From: Balanoglossus misakiensis | Lineage: Eukaryota > Hemichordata | Direction of reading: 5' to 3' | Assembly: GCA_040954595.2 (NCBI GenBank) | Contig: CM082579.2 | Span: 11,718,001-11,782,000, forward strand | DNA length: 64,000 bases | In this document: positions 47,456-58,991 of the stretch, in pieces | How the letters are laid out: each line of letters opens with the position of its first letter | How positions within the stretch are numbered: position 1 is the stretch's first letter | Translations under genes and position numbers: made by a program | Notes under the pieces: generated by a model | What the model was told of the DNA's origin: nothing | The model's database searches: none | The model's input: only the letters and a program-made list of their open reading frames with translations

Positions 47456-47997
47456 ATGAACTCGGTCGTCCCATTCGGAAACACGGAGGATGGAGTAAAG
47501 GTATAGGCAACTCTTTACAAAGTAATGACCATGTCATAGAAAAGTTTGAAATGACGTTGAGGCATTTACATTTTAATTCATACAGGTCACGTTCGATTGA
47601 TGTGATACATGAGTGTGGAAACTTACAGCCTGCTACAGGTTTAACATAAATTCGTGTTGTACTATTTACACCGCATTACAAAAAGTGAGAATTGTTTTTT
47701 ATAATTTAGAAAAAAGAAGAAGAAGAAAGACGACGGAACCGAATCTTCTTATTAGTTATTCTGATGTCAGCCGGCCTAATCGCCGCAACTGCTCTTTTTA
47801 CAGAAAATACAATACGTGCTCCAAGAAAGAAAGTTTTGTCTACAATTGGACTGTGTAATTTTGCCACCAAGTCCCTATGTCTCTCCGTGATAAAACAACT
47901 TCTTACACGTGTCACTGAAATCATGTATCAAGCCTTTGACGAAAGACTTTGCCCCCTTGTATGCAAAAACCAAACAGAGTATCTACTTGGACCTTAA
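47456..47997 (+). pseudogene. Truncated lectin copy B, chimeric short membrane ORF
   Basis: Exon 1 (47456-47500, [15 protein letters not shown]) and the start of exon 2 (from 47710) match copies A and C. At about 47798, inside the membrane segment after ATALF, the sequence jumps to DNA that lies some 1.0-1.9 kb beyond the lectin stop codon in A and C (45470 and 53783). Exons 3-7 are deleted. The frame stays open across the join and stops at 47997, so a spliced product would be about 110 residues: the cytoplasmic tail, a shortened membrane segment and a new tail (TENTIRAPRKKVLSTIGLCN onward). It lacks EGF and CTLD and has no known function. Confidence 0.8.
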
Positions 47998-48223
47998 AGC
48001 TTCCCTAGCTTTGTCTAGTTGTTTTATTGTATACCCTCTGGAAGATCTAACAGCGATATCTCATTTTTCAGTAGACTCTCCGCCTCATCTGTAATACAGG
48101 GGGGGGGGGGATTGATTATTAGTATTTTGTTTTAGAGGCTGCTGCTATGATGTTAATGTTCCTCGACCAGAAAAACAAACTGGAGCATTGTAACTACAGT
48201 ACATGTACATGTATATGAGAAAC

Positions 48224-48290
48224 CAATCTGATTAAAATCAGAAGTAGGGAACGGCGACGTGGTTCCCTACATCTGATTTTAATCAGATTG
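48224..48290. mobile_element. 67-bp fold-back insertion with 9-bp target duplication
   Basis: Starts CAATCTGATTAAAATCAGA and ends with its reverse complement; 28 of 29 arm bases pair around a 9-base loop. ATGAGAAAC flanks both sides (48215-48223, 48291-48299). Units A (about 45713) and C (about 54189) carry a single ATGAGAAAC with no insertion, so the empty site is visible twice. Confidence 0.93.
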
Positions 48291-50053
48291 ATGAGAAACC
48301 AACTTCTGCAACTGCACTACAACATAGCTGCACACTAAGTTTTGATAAGTATCTATTAAAAGTGTACTCGACTGAGTCTCGTCATCTGTTTTTAGTTTTT
48401 TTTTCTTCATCACACACACTAACATCTATTGCCGTTCCTACTGTATGACAGCTTACCTTTCATCCTTGCTACCTTGGTTCCATAGGCCAAGTCATATTGA
48501 TAACAAAGTATGAAGGTCAAAGGCACTAGCGGGGCAATGAAACCAGAACTTTTAGTCTTTAAAGCCCTAGTGGAACAAAAAAACTCAGTAAGGACATTTA
48601 AATGAACTAATTTTATTTGAAAGTAAATACTAAAAGGTGCACGCTGATGAACCTTGAATTCTCAGTGTCCCAGCTGTGCACGGAACAGCAAAGGGACATT
48701 GAGCCAACCCCTGTATAATCCTTCGCTGGCTTCACATATTGTTTATTCCATGCCCTCAATGGTTATACAGCTGAAAAGGGGAGGCAGTGAATTTGGAAGC
48801 CAACAAAGTGCTTTTGCATGTTGTGTGTGACACCCCCTGAGGCATTTCACACAATCTCTGGCACACTCAAATCCAGTCGGGTGAGATTGCTTGACTGTCA
48901 TGTCCAAGACTTTTGCTGCATGGTCTTCGCAAATTGGTGTACAGTGCACACACTTTATGTTACAGAGAATGTTATTGGTCCGGCGTCACGACTGACAAGA
49001 ATTTTGTACGAAAAGAAACAAATGGATGAAAGTCTGGTTTAGAATTATCAGACAAATACATTATTTTGTATCCGTGAGTGAGTCCAGTGACTCAAGAAAC
49101 AACGTTGTAGAGATTACACCGCCTATCGTTTCTCCAGCTACCCTTACTTTGTATTATATTTAGTGTCGAGCATTTGAATCGGACCAGTCGAACCGCATAC
49201 TTCGTATACATACATACAACAACGATTATAGACAGATAATAGGATTTATAGACATGCAATTGTATTTTACTTTATATGTAATGTATTAAATTCATTTCTT
49301 GGTAATTTTTTGTAATTTCAGTTGTAGACCACCCTCTACGGGGGTAGGATTACAATTGTGCCTTATAGGGGGGATCGCTAGATCGATCTGCCTCTTGCCT
49401 ATTTCTCCTACAACTCAGCAGACAGCGTTTGGTTTTTTGCTCTAGTTTTTTTCACCCTCCTCCACCCCGTCAACCTCCATTGCTTTGCACACGTTGGCTT
49501 TGGCGTTGTTGAGGCCCACACCTTTGTGGTCGATTAATATGTGCTTATTTTCAGTGGTTTACTGTTTTGTAAGTTTTTCCTCGCCAGTGGTTCTTTGAAC
49601 TGTGACCCCCTTTGTTCGAGGTTTTTCTGTGTTTTCCTTTTGAGGACACTGGCGAGGAATTTTGAAATGTTTACACAACATTCTATTAAATGTCAAGGTT
49701 ACTTGGCCTTTCGCTCCATGTCGTTAGTCTTTAGTGTTTATTAATCTCCCACAAACAGAGCAAAATGACCAGAAGTGGTTGAGTACATAGGCAATGCAGG
49801 GATATAAATAAATACTATGGGCTATGTAATTAATGGCATGTAGTGTCGCTTCTGGCGTGAGATAATGGCTCATTCATTAAACCACTTTAACTGTTTAGAG
49901 AATCAACAAAACTGCACATGGGTGTCCTGAAGCAAACATGCGAAATACTCGTATTTTATTACATTATTCATATTCATGAACCAATCTTCGCTGTGAAATC
50001 GCGAGGTGCTTATAATCAGTATTTGTGCGAACACCTCCACAAACAAAACAACG

Positions 50054-52769
50054 ATGAACTCGGTCGTCCCATTCGGAAACACAGAAGACGAAGAAAAGGT
50101 ATAGGCAACTCTTTACAAAGTAATGAACATGTCAAAGATTAGTTTGAAATGACGTTGAGGCATTTACATTTTCAATTTATACGGGTCACGTTCGATTGAT
50201 GTGATACATGAGTGTGGAAAATTACAGCCTGTTAATAACAGGTTTAACATTAATTCGTGTTGTGTTATTTACACTGCATTACAAAAAGTGAGAATTGTTT
50301 TTTTATGATTTAGAAAGAAGAAGAAGAAGAAGAAGAAAGAAGACGGAAACGAATCTTCTTGTTGGTTATCCTGATGTCAGCTGGCCTAATCGCTGCAACT
50401 GCTCTTTTTTCAACTGCCGCTTTCTTATCGGTAAATTCTGGAACTAAATCTACAAATATCGACACGGAAGAAACACCTGTCAATCTTCCACGCAACGCCG
50501 ATGCAGGTACGTGTACTGTTAATTTATCCGTGCTTTGCAATGATAATATTCAAATCATTAAAGATTTTTGTTTGGGTGAGAATAGTTCAATTTAATGTGA
50601 CTATCCTGTGGGAATGCATGCAGAAGGAGAGTTGTTAAGTGTTCGTTTGTACATGTTGTTGATTTTAATTTGTGGAAACTCCTCACAATGAGTGGTAGTG
50701 GATGGATGGATGGCCTATTTTGCTGTAGGGAGGCTTTACCATGGGGGTGAATTAATGGTTAGTGGTTGAATGGATAGATGAATGGCGAGATGGATGGATG
50801 CATGCATGCATGCATTATATTTCTTCTGACACCAGCCGGTGCGGTGGGTGGCCAATCCTGTCGTCATCGCAACCTCCACTTCTATTATAGTGAACGGCAC
50901 TTGTACTGAACTTCCAAATACCGAAACAGGGGGAATGTCTGACAACCCGGAAGATGACGTCACTGCAGGTATGGATGCTGTCAGTTCCTGTGTGTTGCAT
51001 GCAGGCGATGTCTTATTAGTCCTTAGTCCTGATCAAAGCTCTTCCATGTCTTCAACTGTCGTCTTGCCCTTGCACACAAAAATCCTATTCCAATGCTAAC
51101 ATCACCCATAATTCCCGTGACACGCTTCCAATCGTACAACACAATCCTTAGATTCCTCTGTCCTACTTCAGTATGACAATAATACCCACGAGTTTCGAGT
51201 CTTTTGGCGACCTGCCCTAATCCGAATAGCTCTTAAACGTCATCGATACCACGTATGTTTTGTTCAGCCCCTATAAACCTGTAATGGTAGGCATGAAGAG
51301 TAATAATAACCTTAAGAGTGTGAGAACAAATTACATATTGTTCAGAGCTTTGTCGATAGACTTTTTCTAACGGTATAGCGATTATACTATAGATACGAGG
51401 ATTAACACGCGCCAGTGTAGTTTTCATATTGGATCGGTTATCTTGCATCGCTTGAAGATAAACATTTAATGGTCGGTCTGTTTTTGTACGACACATTTAG
51501 GCCCTGAGATTAACACCTGTGATGTGAATAACGGAGGCTGCCAACATATTTGTAATCAAGAAAGTCCGTCCCAAGTCAACTGTTCTTGTAATGCGAGTTA
51601 CGACCTCGGAGCTGACGGCCAATCATGCCAGTTAATTTGTCAAATATTTTCGGGTGAGAATTAATGTCAATCATTATTTGTAGACACTGGAATACAAAGT
51701 TAGTATTAATCTTAGCACATATTTAATAGAATATAAGACTTTTGGTAAATTAGTATGAACACCGCATCTGAGATTTCCAGGACTACCTCTGATTTTTGGA
51801 CACAATTTGCTTTAGCAGATCAACAACCGTATATCGCTCTCGTGTACTGTAAGCGATACGTACTGTACACGGAGGCGACGACATGGGAAGTGGCGAAGAC
51901 GAACTGTCAAAACTCCGGCGGCATTTTCTGGAGCATCAGAAACCGAGTGGCCGAGCAGTGCGTGATCGATCTAATCAGAGCGACTCTGGATAAAAGCACC
52001 TGGATCGGGTTGTTCAACAGCGGCGACAGAGGCACGGTTATTGGGGATTACCAATGGGTCGATGGTGGAGACTTTTTGGGCCCGTCTAAGTATCAGCGCT
52101 GGTCGGATGGGAATCCGACCGCCTATCAGTACTGTGGACAGCTCTGGTATGAAGCACTTTCATTAAAGAGGCTATTAACTGTAACTTTTCAGCTTTTTTC
52201 TCCCAAAACTAGAAAATTAGCAATATTGTATCTTCGGGGCGGTGTCTGCCATGTTGCGTTCAAATTGGTTTCTCTTCTTTCACTAATTACGTGGATGACT
52301 ATCGTTCTTACATGTCTTTACAAAGAATACACACTGGTTATACTAAAAGTATTGAACTTCAGGAAAACCTTCCTATTTATTTCAATGGGGAAATCATGTA
52401 TCGTGTTCAATTGACATGCATGCGGAGAGTTTGCGTCGAAATTCTCTTGTAATATTTCTGTTTTAGGAGAAGCAGTAACTACCGTTGGGACAATCTTGAA
52501 TGTTGGAGCAGACGTGCATATGTATGTCAATACCAAGGTATTGTTTTTTTTTACCAATTTGGGTTTTGTATGCATGCTTGTATTTTCCTTTCTCTCGATT
52601 TGACCAGCATGCGACACAACATTCACAAAAAGCGCACAGAATTTCTCCCTCTTTTTTAATCCCTTCTGCCCCATTTCCCTCTTTAGAAGCCCAACCATGC
52701 ATAGAAAACAATGGGTTTGGACTGAACCATTCTGGTGAAAGGGTTGACATGTATTGGGATGGGCAATGA
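50054..52769 (+). CDS. Type II membrane C-type lectin with EGF module, copy C
   Basis: Seven coding exons: 50054-50098, 50314-50506, 50891-50968, 51501-51653, 51819-52146, 52467-52537 and 52687-52769. Phases match and give 316 residues, the same total as copy A. Exon 2 has one more Glu codon than A and exon 5 one codon fewer. Domain order is as in A. CTLD differences cluster near the usual ligand site: GDRGTVIGDYQW and WSDGNPTAYQYCGQLW against [12 protein letters not shown] and [17 protein letters not shown] in A, and WDNLECWSRRAYVC against [14 protein letters not shown]. That suggests changed ligand preference, an inference. Exon 3 is best started after the pyrimidine-rich CCTCCACTTCTATTATAG. 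An upstream CAG would run into a stop in this copy. Confidence 0.85.
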
Positions 52770-52942
52770 TTTGTGTTTACGTATGTCAGTGAATGTCAAG
52801 TACACACTGTCGAGTGCACGATTTAACAGGCGCCTGGAACTAACGAATCTCACAAACACGTGGGAATGCGGATTTGTCCCACAACCGTCTCAATTCCTTG
52901 TAAAATTAGAAGCGGTGTCAAATGTACAATGTCTGATAAAGA

Positions 52943-52948
52943 AATAAA
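52943..52948 (+). terminator. Candidate polyadenylation signal of lectin copy C
   Basis: AATAAA, 174 bp after the stop codon. The same position in copy A reads AATTAA (43764-43769). Confidence 0.4.
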
Positions 52949-54817
52949 TTCCTTAACGGCCTAGTCAGGGTTTGAATTGGACAAATACAAACACCACATC
53001 AGGTTGTGCCTCAAAATCAACACATTCATGTGAGCATTACAACTTCTGGCTGCGAAAACCTGTTAATTTTTGTATTACAAGTACTACTATTACAATTTTG
53101 GGGTCTGCAGAATTAAAAACAATGACGTGTTGATTATTATAGAGTTGTATGACTGTAGAAAAACACCTGAAAAGCACTACGATAAAATGTAACAGCGAAT
53201 TCCTTCTCTTTTGTCATCTGTTCATTTATTTCTTCTTTCCTATATACAGATTGTTTAAACGATTAATCCTGTGTGTGGGAGACAACGCCAGGAACTTCCT
53301 TGTGACGTACACAAAAACTCATGTTTTTGTAAAAGTTTTATTGTCTTAAAATTTTATTTTCTACAAGCTTCATAACTTTCCAATGAAAGATCATCATATA
53401 GTAACCAGATGTTTTCATTAACTATAACAATTATATTATTATATCACAAAGTGGTGTCAATGGACAAACTTAGTCATGATATCCTGATAGTGACAGCACA
53501 CGATAAAACGCTGGGGGCGTAATATTTCATTAAAGTTTGAGTTGGGGAGTGCACCCCTCTGGCTTAAACTCTACCTAATTCAAAACCAAAAATTTACTAA
53601 CCTGATTCTAAATCACTGTGACATACCAGATCATGCAAATATGGGAAAATCTTGTATAAAGAGTGGGACATATACCCGTTTAGTTCTCCTATGCAAGTCC
53701 CCTAAATTTGAAATGATTCTAGTACTCCTTGAGTTATAAATTCATGTTTAGAACTATATGTACACATGGTAAGAGCATGTTCAGAAAATACAATACGTGC
53801 TCCGAGAAAAAAAGATTTGTCTACAATTGGACTGTGTAATTTTGCCACCAAGTCCCTATGTCTCTCCATGATTAAACAACTTCTTCCACATGTCACTGGA
53901 ATCATGTATCAAGCCTTTGACGAAAGACTTTGCCCCTTTTATGCAAAAACCAAACAGAGTATCTACTTGGACCTAAAAGCTTCCCTAGCTTTGTCTATTT
54001 GTTCTATTGTATACCCTCTGGAAGATCTAGCAGCGATATCTCATTCTTCAGTAAACTCTCCGCCTCATCTGTAATACAGGGGGAAATTGATGAAAGTGTT
54101 TTCGTTTTTGAATTTGCTACTATGATGCTAATGTTCCTCGACCAGAAAAAAAACTGGAGCATTGTAACTACAATACATGTACATGTAAATGAGAAACCAA
54201 CTTCTGCAACTGCACTACAACATAGCTGCACACTACGTTTTGATATGTTATCTATTAAAATTGTACTCGACTGAGTCTCGTCATCTGTTTTTCGTCTTTT
54301 TTTCTTCATCACACACACTAACATCTATTGCCGTTCCTACTGTATGAAAGCTTACCTTTCATCCTTGCTAGCTCGGTTCCATAGGCCAAATCATATTGAT
54401 AACCAAGTATGAAGGTCAAAGGCACTAGCGGCAATGAAACCAGAACTTTTAGTCTTTAAAGCCCTAGTGGAACAAAAAAACTCAGTTAGGACATTTAAAT
54501 GAATTAATTTTATTTGAAAGTAAATTTATGAAAATAAGACTAAAAGGTGCACGTTCATGAACTTTGAATTCACAGTGTCCCAGCTGTGCACGGAACAGCA
54601 AATGGACATTGAGCCAACCTCTGTATAATCCTTCGCTGGCTTCACATTTTCTTTATTCCATGCCCTCAATGGTAATACAGCTGAAGAGAGGAGGCAGTGA
54701 ATTTGGAAGTCAACGAAGTGCTTTTGCATGTTGCGTGTGACACCCCCTGTGGCATTTCACACAAATCTCGGGCACACTCCAATCCACTGCACTAAGAGAT
54801 TAACCGCGTTCACCCAC

Positions 54818-55304
54818 CGAGCTGTTAATCCTAAGAAGGTCACGCCATAGAAACTTCCCCACCAAAGGAATAAGTCTCTGGCCCTGGCAATCTGCATGGA
54901 CATCTGGCGCTCTCTCATAAAGTTCTGCATCATCAGCTGTCTCTCCAGCTGCAGGGAGGAAAAAAGAAAGACATGACAAGAGGAGTGGTCCCGCCTCAAG
55001 ATGGCGCTTCACCGAGACCACTTCTGCATCTTCAGGTGATCATGGCACATTTTCAAAAGAATCGGTGACAACTGTACTGGTATATGGAAAACTAGAGACG
55101 AAAAAAACGTGATATCATATTTCTTTTTATGGAATGTTCGAAGTGACTGATAAAGTATTGAAATCATATAGCTGTAAAAATCTAATTTTGCATAATGAGA
55201 GGTAATACTCAACACATCACTCACCATAGCTTTTTGATTTTTCAACATAAATTCCTGGCTTTTTTCATGTTTTTGTCCATCACCTTTGTCATCCGATTAC
55301 CCAT
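54818..55304 (-). CDS. PLGRKT: PLGRKT-like gene, first two coding exons (partial, one frame lesion)
   Basis: Exon 1 is 55304-55225 (MGNRMTKVMDKNMKK, then QEFMLKNQKAM; donor GTGAGT). Exon 2 is 54948-54818 (acceptor TTCCTCCCTGCAG, LERQLMMQNFMRERQMSMQI, then a hydrophobic stretch FLWWGSFYGVTFLGLTA; donor GTGGGT). The MQNxMRERQMxMQIA block is the signature of plasminogen receptor KT, a small conserved membrane protein that binds plasminogen in mammals. Exon 1 needs one extra A in the AAAAAA run at about 55260 to stay in frame with FMLKN. That is either an assembly slip at a homopolymer or a disabling deletion. The remaining exons, which should encode the second membrane segment and C-terminus, are not seen downstream; the lectin duplication begins 38 bp after the donor. 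They may lie beyond the cluster or be lost. Confidence 0.75.
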
Positions 55305-55565
55305 GATGCTTTGTAGTACGAATAGTCCAACAACAAAACGAACAAAAGCCTGCCAAGCTTTAGTAAATGTTAAAATGAGGAAATAATGGCAAAATTGCAT
55401 AGAAATCTCTCATGCATTTTTTTGTTACATCATTTTTGTTACTATGGAAACCTGGGTAAAATCAGTGTTTGGAAACAATGGTGCATCATTCGGTTTTGCA
55501 TAGGTCACTCTTATCATGCTCTTATCAAAAGACATACGTAGTGACGGCAGAGTCGCAATCCAGAC

Positions 55566-57820
55566 ATGCTGGTCACAGTAATTGCAGCAACAAATGACCA
55601 TATGAATACAGCGGTAATCATCAATGAAATGTTATGCTTCATAACTAACAAGATGGACGTGATGCCAAATGACATTCTCTGGAAAGTTTGTACAGACTTC
55701 TATTTCGATGCTCAAATTGAAAGTGCCAAGAAGGAACTTTTTGACCTGTGCTCAATGCTCACAACATCACGCTTCAAGCGAAGACAGGGGCCAAATAAAA
55801 AGTCAAGTAATGTTCAAGATATGTTAACTCTCCTACAAGAAGTGGAACCAAATACAATTCCGACTTTTGCAGCGCAGGATCTCGGCATTTTACCACCCTT
55901 GACACAAAATCACGTCGACATCTCTCTGATCATGCACCAGCTGTCTTCAATAAAAACAGAAATGGCATACCTAAAGGAAATAGCAAAATCAACAACCGAG
56001 TCAAATGCTGAATTGAAGTTGGAAATATGCTCTATTCACCAAGCTCAACTTCCGTTGAAACTCTTGCCTGAGGCTACACCAAACCACAGGCAAAATACTA
56101 GTGATAGATCTCAAGTGGACAAGACAACTATGCCTCAAGTAGTCGAAGATGAGACCCAAGTTTTGTAGGTATATTGCAAGCACTCGTCCAACACTCTATC
56201 ATCGAAGAAACCGGTGCTAAATTCCTCATGTAGAAAAACTAATAAAACCCCTGAAATGAAAACTGAACATATGTCTTTAGCTGTAGGTATACAAGTGATG
56301 AATCTCATGAACCAGTCAAATCAACGCATCGAATTGAAGATGATACCATCGAATTTGTAAACGCTGATCGAAATGAACAATCTAATCACAATACTGTACG
56401 ACCAGGTAAATCATTTGTCGATGATGTGAAAATCTCGAGCACTACCCATACATAGTACATCCTCCAAAAATGATTCATTCACTCTGGTGATAAGGAAGAA
56501 ATCCCATCCAAAGCAATCATTGGAACTTCTGCTGTGTCTAATTGTCCTATCATGGGAGTTGATCATCAGAATGAGGCTAACATCTTTATCAGTCGTTTGT
56601 CGCCTGATACAACTGCGAGTCAAATCACTACATATGTGAAATCCTCATTTAACATAGACATTGACTGTAAAGCTTTGAAGACAAAGTTCAATTCATACGC
56701 CTCCTTTCACATAATTGCCAAAGATGCTACATACAAAGATCTTATTTGTCCTGAAAGATGGCCGCGTGGTGTGTTGGTAAGAAAATACTTCAGATCCCCA
56801 GGTCGCCCTAACTAATTTTTTTAGTATGGTAAAAGTGGTCAGCTACAACTGTCGCTCTGTTAAGTCTTCTGTTGATGAAGTGAGAAAACTTTGTGACTCC
56901 GTGGATATCTGCTTACTTCAGGAACACTGGTTATACAAAGAAGAACTGACATTACTTTCCAGTATACATAATGACTTTCAGGCCTTTGGTGTGTCAGCGA
57001 TCGACAGTGAAAGGGCATAAGCTCAGGTCGGAACGGCTATCCTATGGCGCAAAACATTTTCTGACTCAGTCAAAGTTACAAAATTACAACGATCCTAGGA
57101 TTATTGGTCTTGAACTTTCTACTAATATAGGAATGTGTCTTCTAATTTGTGTTTATCTACCCACCGACTGCAGTGAAAATTATGATGATTTTTGTGAATA
57201 CCTGGGAACAATCGATTCCATCATTCAAGATGCAGATACGCCATACATATTTGTGGTTGGTGATCACAATGCAGATCCCAGAAAACGTTTTGGTCAAGAA
57301 CTGAACGCTTTTTGACACCAGAACAATTACGTCATTGCACATGTTTCTCGCCTTGGTCTTGGATTGAATAATTTTACATACATTAGTGATTTGCATGGAT
57401 CCACATCGTGGCTTGATCACTGTGTGTGCACCGAAGCAAATTATAAAACAATCAACACCATGTCTATCATTAACGATTACTTTTCATCTGATCACTTGCC
57501 CTTGACTTTCATGTGTAATATGCATCCTATAAAAAGCAACAACCAATACGATAGACCAAACCCGACCTGGGCTGGGTTCAACTGGGCCTCTGTCAACAAT
57601 GAGGATATTAATAAATTTCTGACCAGTTCCGAACGATACCTATATTAACGTTCCTGTCGAGCCATTATCCTGTAACAATTGTAACTGCAAAAATGACAGT
57701 CATCATCGAGCAATTGATTCTTACTACAACTCAATTTGTGAGGCAGTGATTCGTTTGCCGTTAAAAATCCGTAAGATAACCAATACCCGGTTGGAACGAA
57801 ACAGTTAGGGAGACACATAA
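55566..57820 (+). mobile_element. Non-LTR retrotransposon fragment: ORF1 and endonuclease domain, broken
   Basis: ORF1 parts: 55566-56168 with a LINE-like IPTFAAQDLGILPPLTQNHV block and a coiled-coil-like stretch, and 56534-56815 with an RRM-like end (FISRLSPDTTASQITTYV to ERWPRGVLVRKYF). ORF2 starts at 56826 with an endonuclease/exonuclease/phosphatase fold: VVSYNCRSVKSS, ICLLQEHWL, VVGDHNADP and SDHLPLTF carry the expected Asn, Glu, Asp/Asn and Asp-His residues. Lesions are TAA at 57018-57020, a frameshift near 57070, TGA at 57313-57315 and a stop about 57648. No reverse transcriptase follows, so the 3' half is missing. Such LINE endonucleases nick target DNA for target-primed reverse transcription. 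Confidence 0.82.
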
Positions 57821-57821
57821 A

Positions 57822-58184
57822 ATGCCTCGTCAAGCATATATAACCTTGAAATCGGAATCCAAGCCTCGCTTTGGACCAGTCTTTGAACATATGCATCAAA
57901 GCAGTCCAGGTACAGGGGACAATTTGAGTCAGATATTAGGCCAAAGCATTAAACAGGACTGTCGTACTTTAACGGTCAACTAGCGGGAAGCCATAGAAGA
58001 AATCTTTGCAGAGGAGATTGCGATGGGTAAAATCAGCAGCAAAGATGTAGAGAAGAAAAAAGAAGACCACCCATCTTTTGCTGAAGACATGGCTGAATTC
58101 ACGACCAAACACATTTACGACCGTGTTTGTACATCAATAAAGAAGAAGAGAGGGGGAATTAATAAGAAAGATGAAAAAGAATAA
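57822..58184 (+). pseudogene. Unrecognised 121-codon frame with one internal stop
   Basis: Begins MPRQAYITLKSESKPRFG, is interrupted by TAG at about 57981, then continues REAIEEIFAEEIAMGKISSK...HIYDRVCTSIKKKRGG to a TAA at 58182-58184. The second half is charged and helical with a basic tail, reminiscent of C-terminal exons of multicopy invertebrate families. No function can be assigned. Confidence 0.35.
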
Positions 58185-58221
58185 GAAGCAACTTTAAAGA
58201 CAAATTAACAAACACAAACAC

Positions 58222-58506
58222 AAAGTCACTTATTTAATATTTGTAATATTTTGTAATGTAGAATTTATACTTTTCAACAGATCTTTTTCAATGTACTTAT
58301 TTATTTAAAATGTCTCTGTAACATATCTTTTTGAAAACCATTATTATTAAGTCACTTATTTAATATTTGTAATAATGTTGTATTGTAGAATTTATACTGT
58401 TCAACAGATCATTTCAGTGTACTTATTTATAATGTCTCTGTAACATATCTTTTTGAAAAGCATTATTATTAAGTCACTTATTTAATATTTGTAATATGTT
58501 GTATTG
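58222..58506 (+). repeat. About 120-bp AT-rich tandem repeat, 2.3 copies
   Basis: Each copy starts AAGTCACTTATTTAATATTT and ends ...CATTATTATT; starts near 58222, 58351 and 58472. Confidence 0.9.
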
Positions 58507-58846
58507 GCGATCCTAAAACAGATTGGACCTAATAACAGACATTCTCCTCCATAAAAACGAAAGAATCACAATTAAATAGGATGTTCGAAAGGAAACACTA
58601 GACAGTGTTGGACTTGCAAAATTTCCATAGGCGGGGTTAGCCCCGATTTTTTGATACATAATGGAGTACATGCTGCTCTATATTGTGGCACAATGTGATG
58701 CAAAAAGTTAAAAAATAAGAGAGAAAAGCGTTTCTGAATGAATATGTAACACATACCTGCCAGGTACGGAGGACCACTCCAAGTAACATCGAGGACCAGT
58801 ACAGGTAATATCCAGGACCAGCGAATCTTACAAAGACCCGGTCGGA

Positions 58847-58907
58847 CCCTAACCCTAACCCTAACCCCAACCCTAACCCTAACCCCAACCCTAACCCTAA
58901 CCCCAAC
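58847..58907 (-). repeat. Interstitial telomere-type repeat (TTAGGG with TTGGGG variants)
   Basis: About ten hexamers: CCCTAA units interspersed regularly with CCCCAA. It matches the metazoan telomere motif and lies internally, not at a sequence end. The open frame reading VGVRVRVGV over it is an artefact. Confidence 0.95.
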
Positions 58908-58991
58908 GACATACACTTTGCTCAATTATATACTGACCTGCCACACCGATACCCGAAGACCAGACCCAATCACGTAACCGGTACGGTATTG

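Larger units (their letters stand above)
40486..54779 (+). repeat. Three-unit tandem segmental duplication carrying lectin genes
   Basis: Units start at the same landmark, ACTATGGGCTATGTAATTAA (about 40597, 47243 and 49815). A shared spacer of about 750 bp lies between A and B and between B and C. A (to about 46490) and C (to 54779) hold full lectin genes. B (to about 49080) has lost a block from inside exon 2 to the 3' region. Homology of C ends at 54779, close to the PLGRKT-like exon 2. Sequence identity is high with small indels, so the duplication is fairly recent. Confidence 0.92.

Noticed and set aside
48743-48949. Cysteine-rich minus-strand ORF in the lectin 3' region
   Set aside because: Equivalent sequence in units A and C has changes that break the frame, so conservation as protein is not supported.
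40486-54779. LTR retrotransposon explanation for the direct repeats
   Set aside because: No LTR ends, primer-binding site or gag-pol genes; repeats contain spliced lectin genes.
58572-58925. Minus-strand ORF with VGVRVRV repeats
   Set aside because: It is telomere-type repeat translated by chance.
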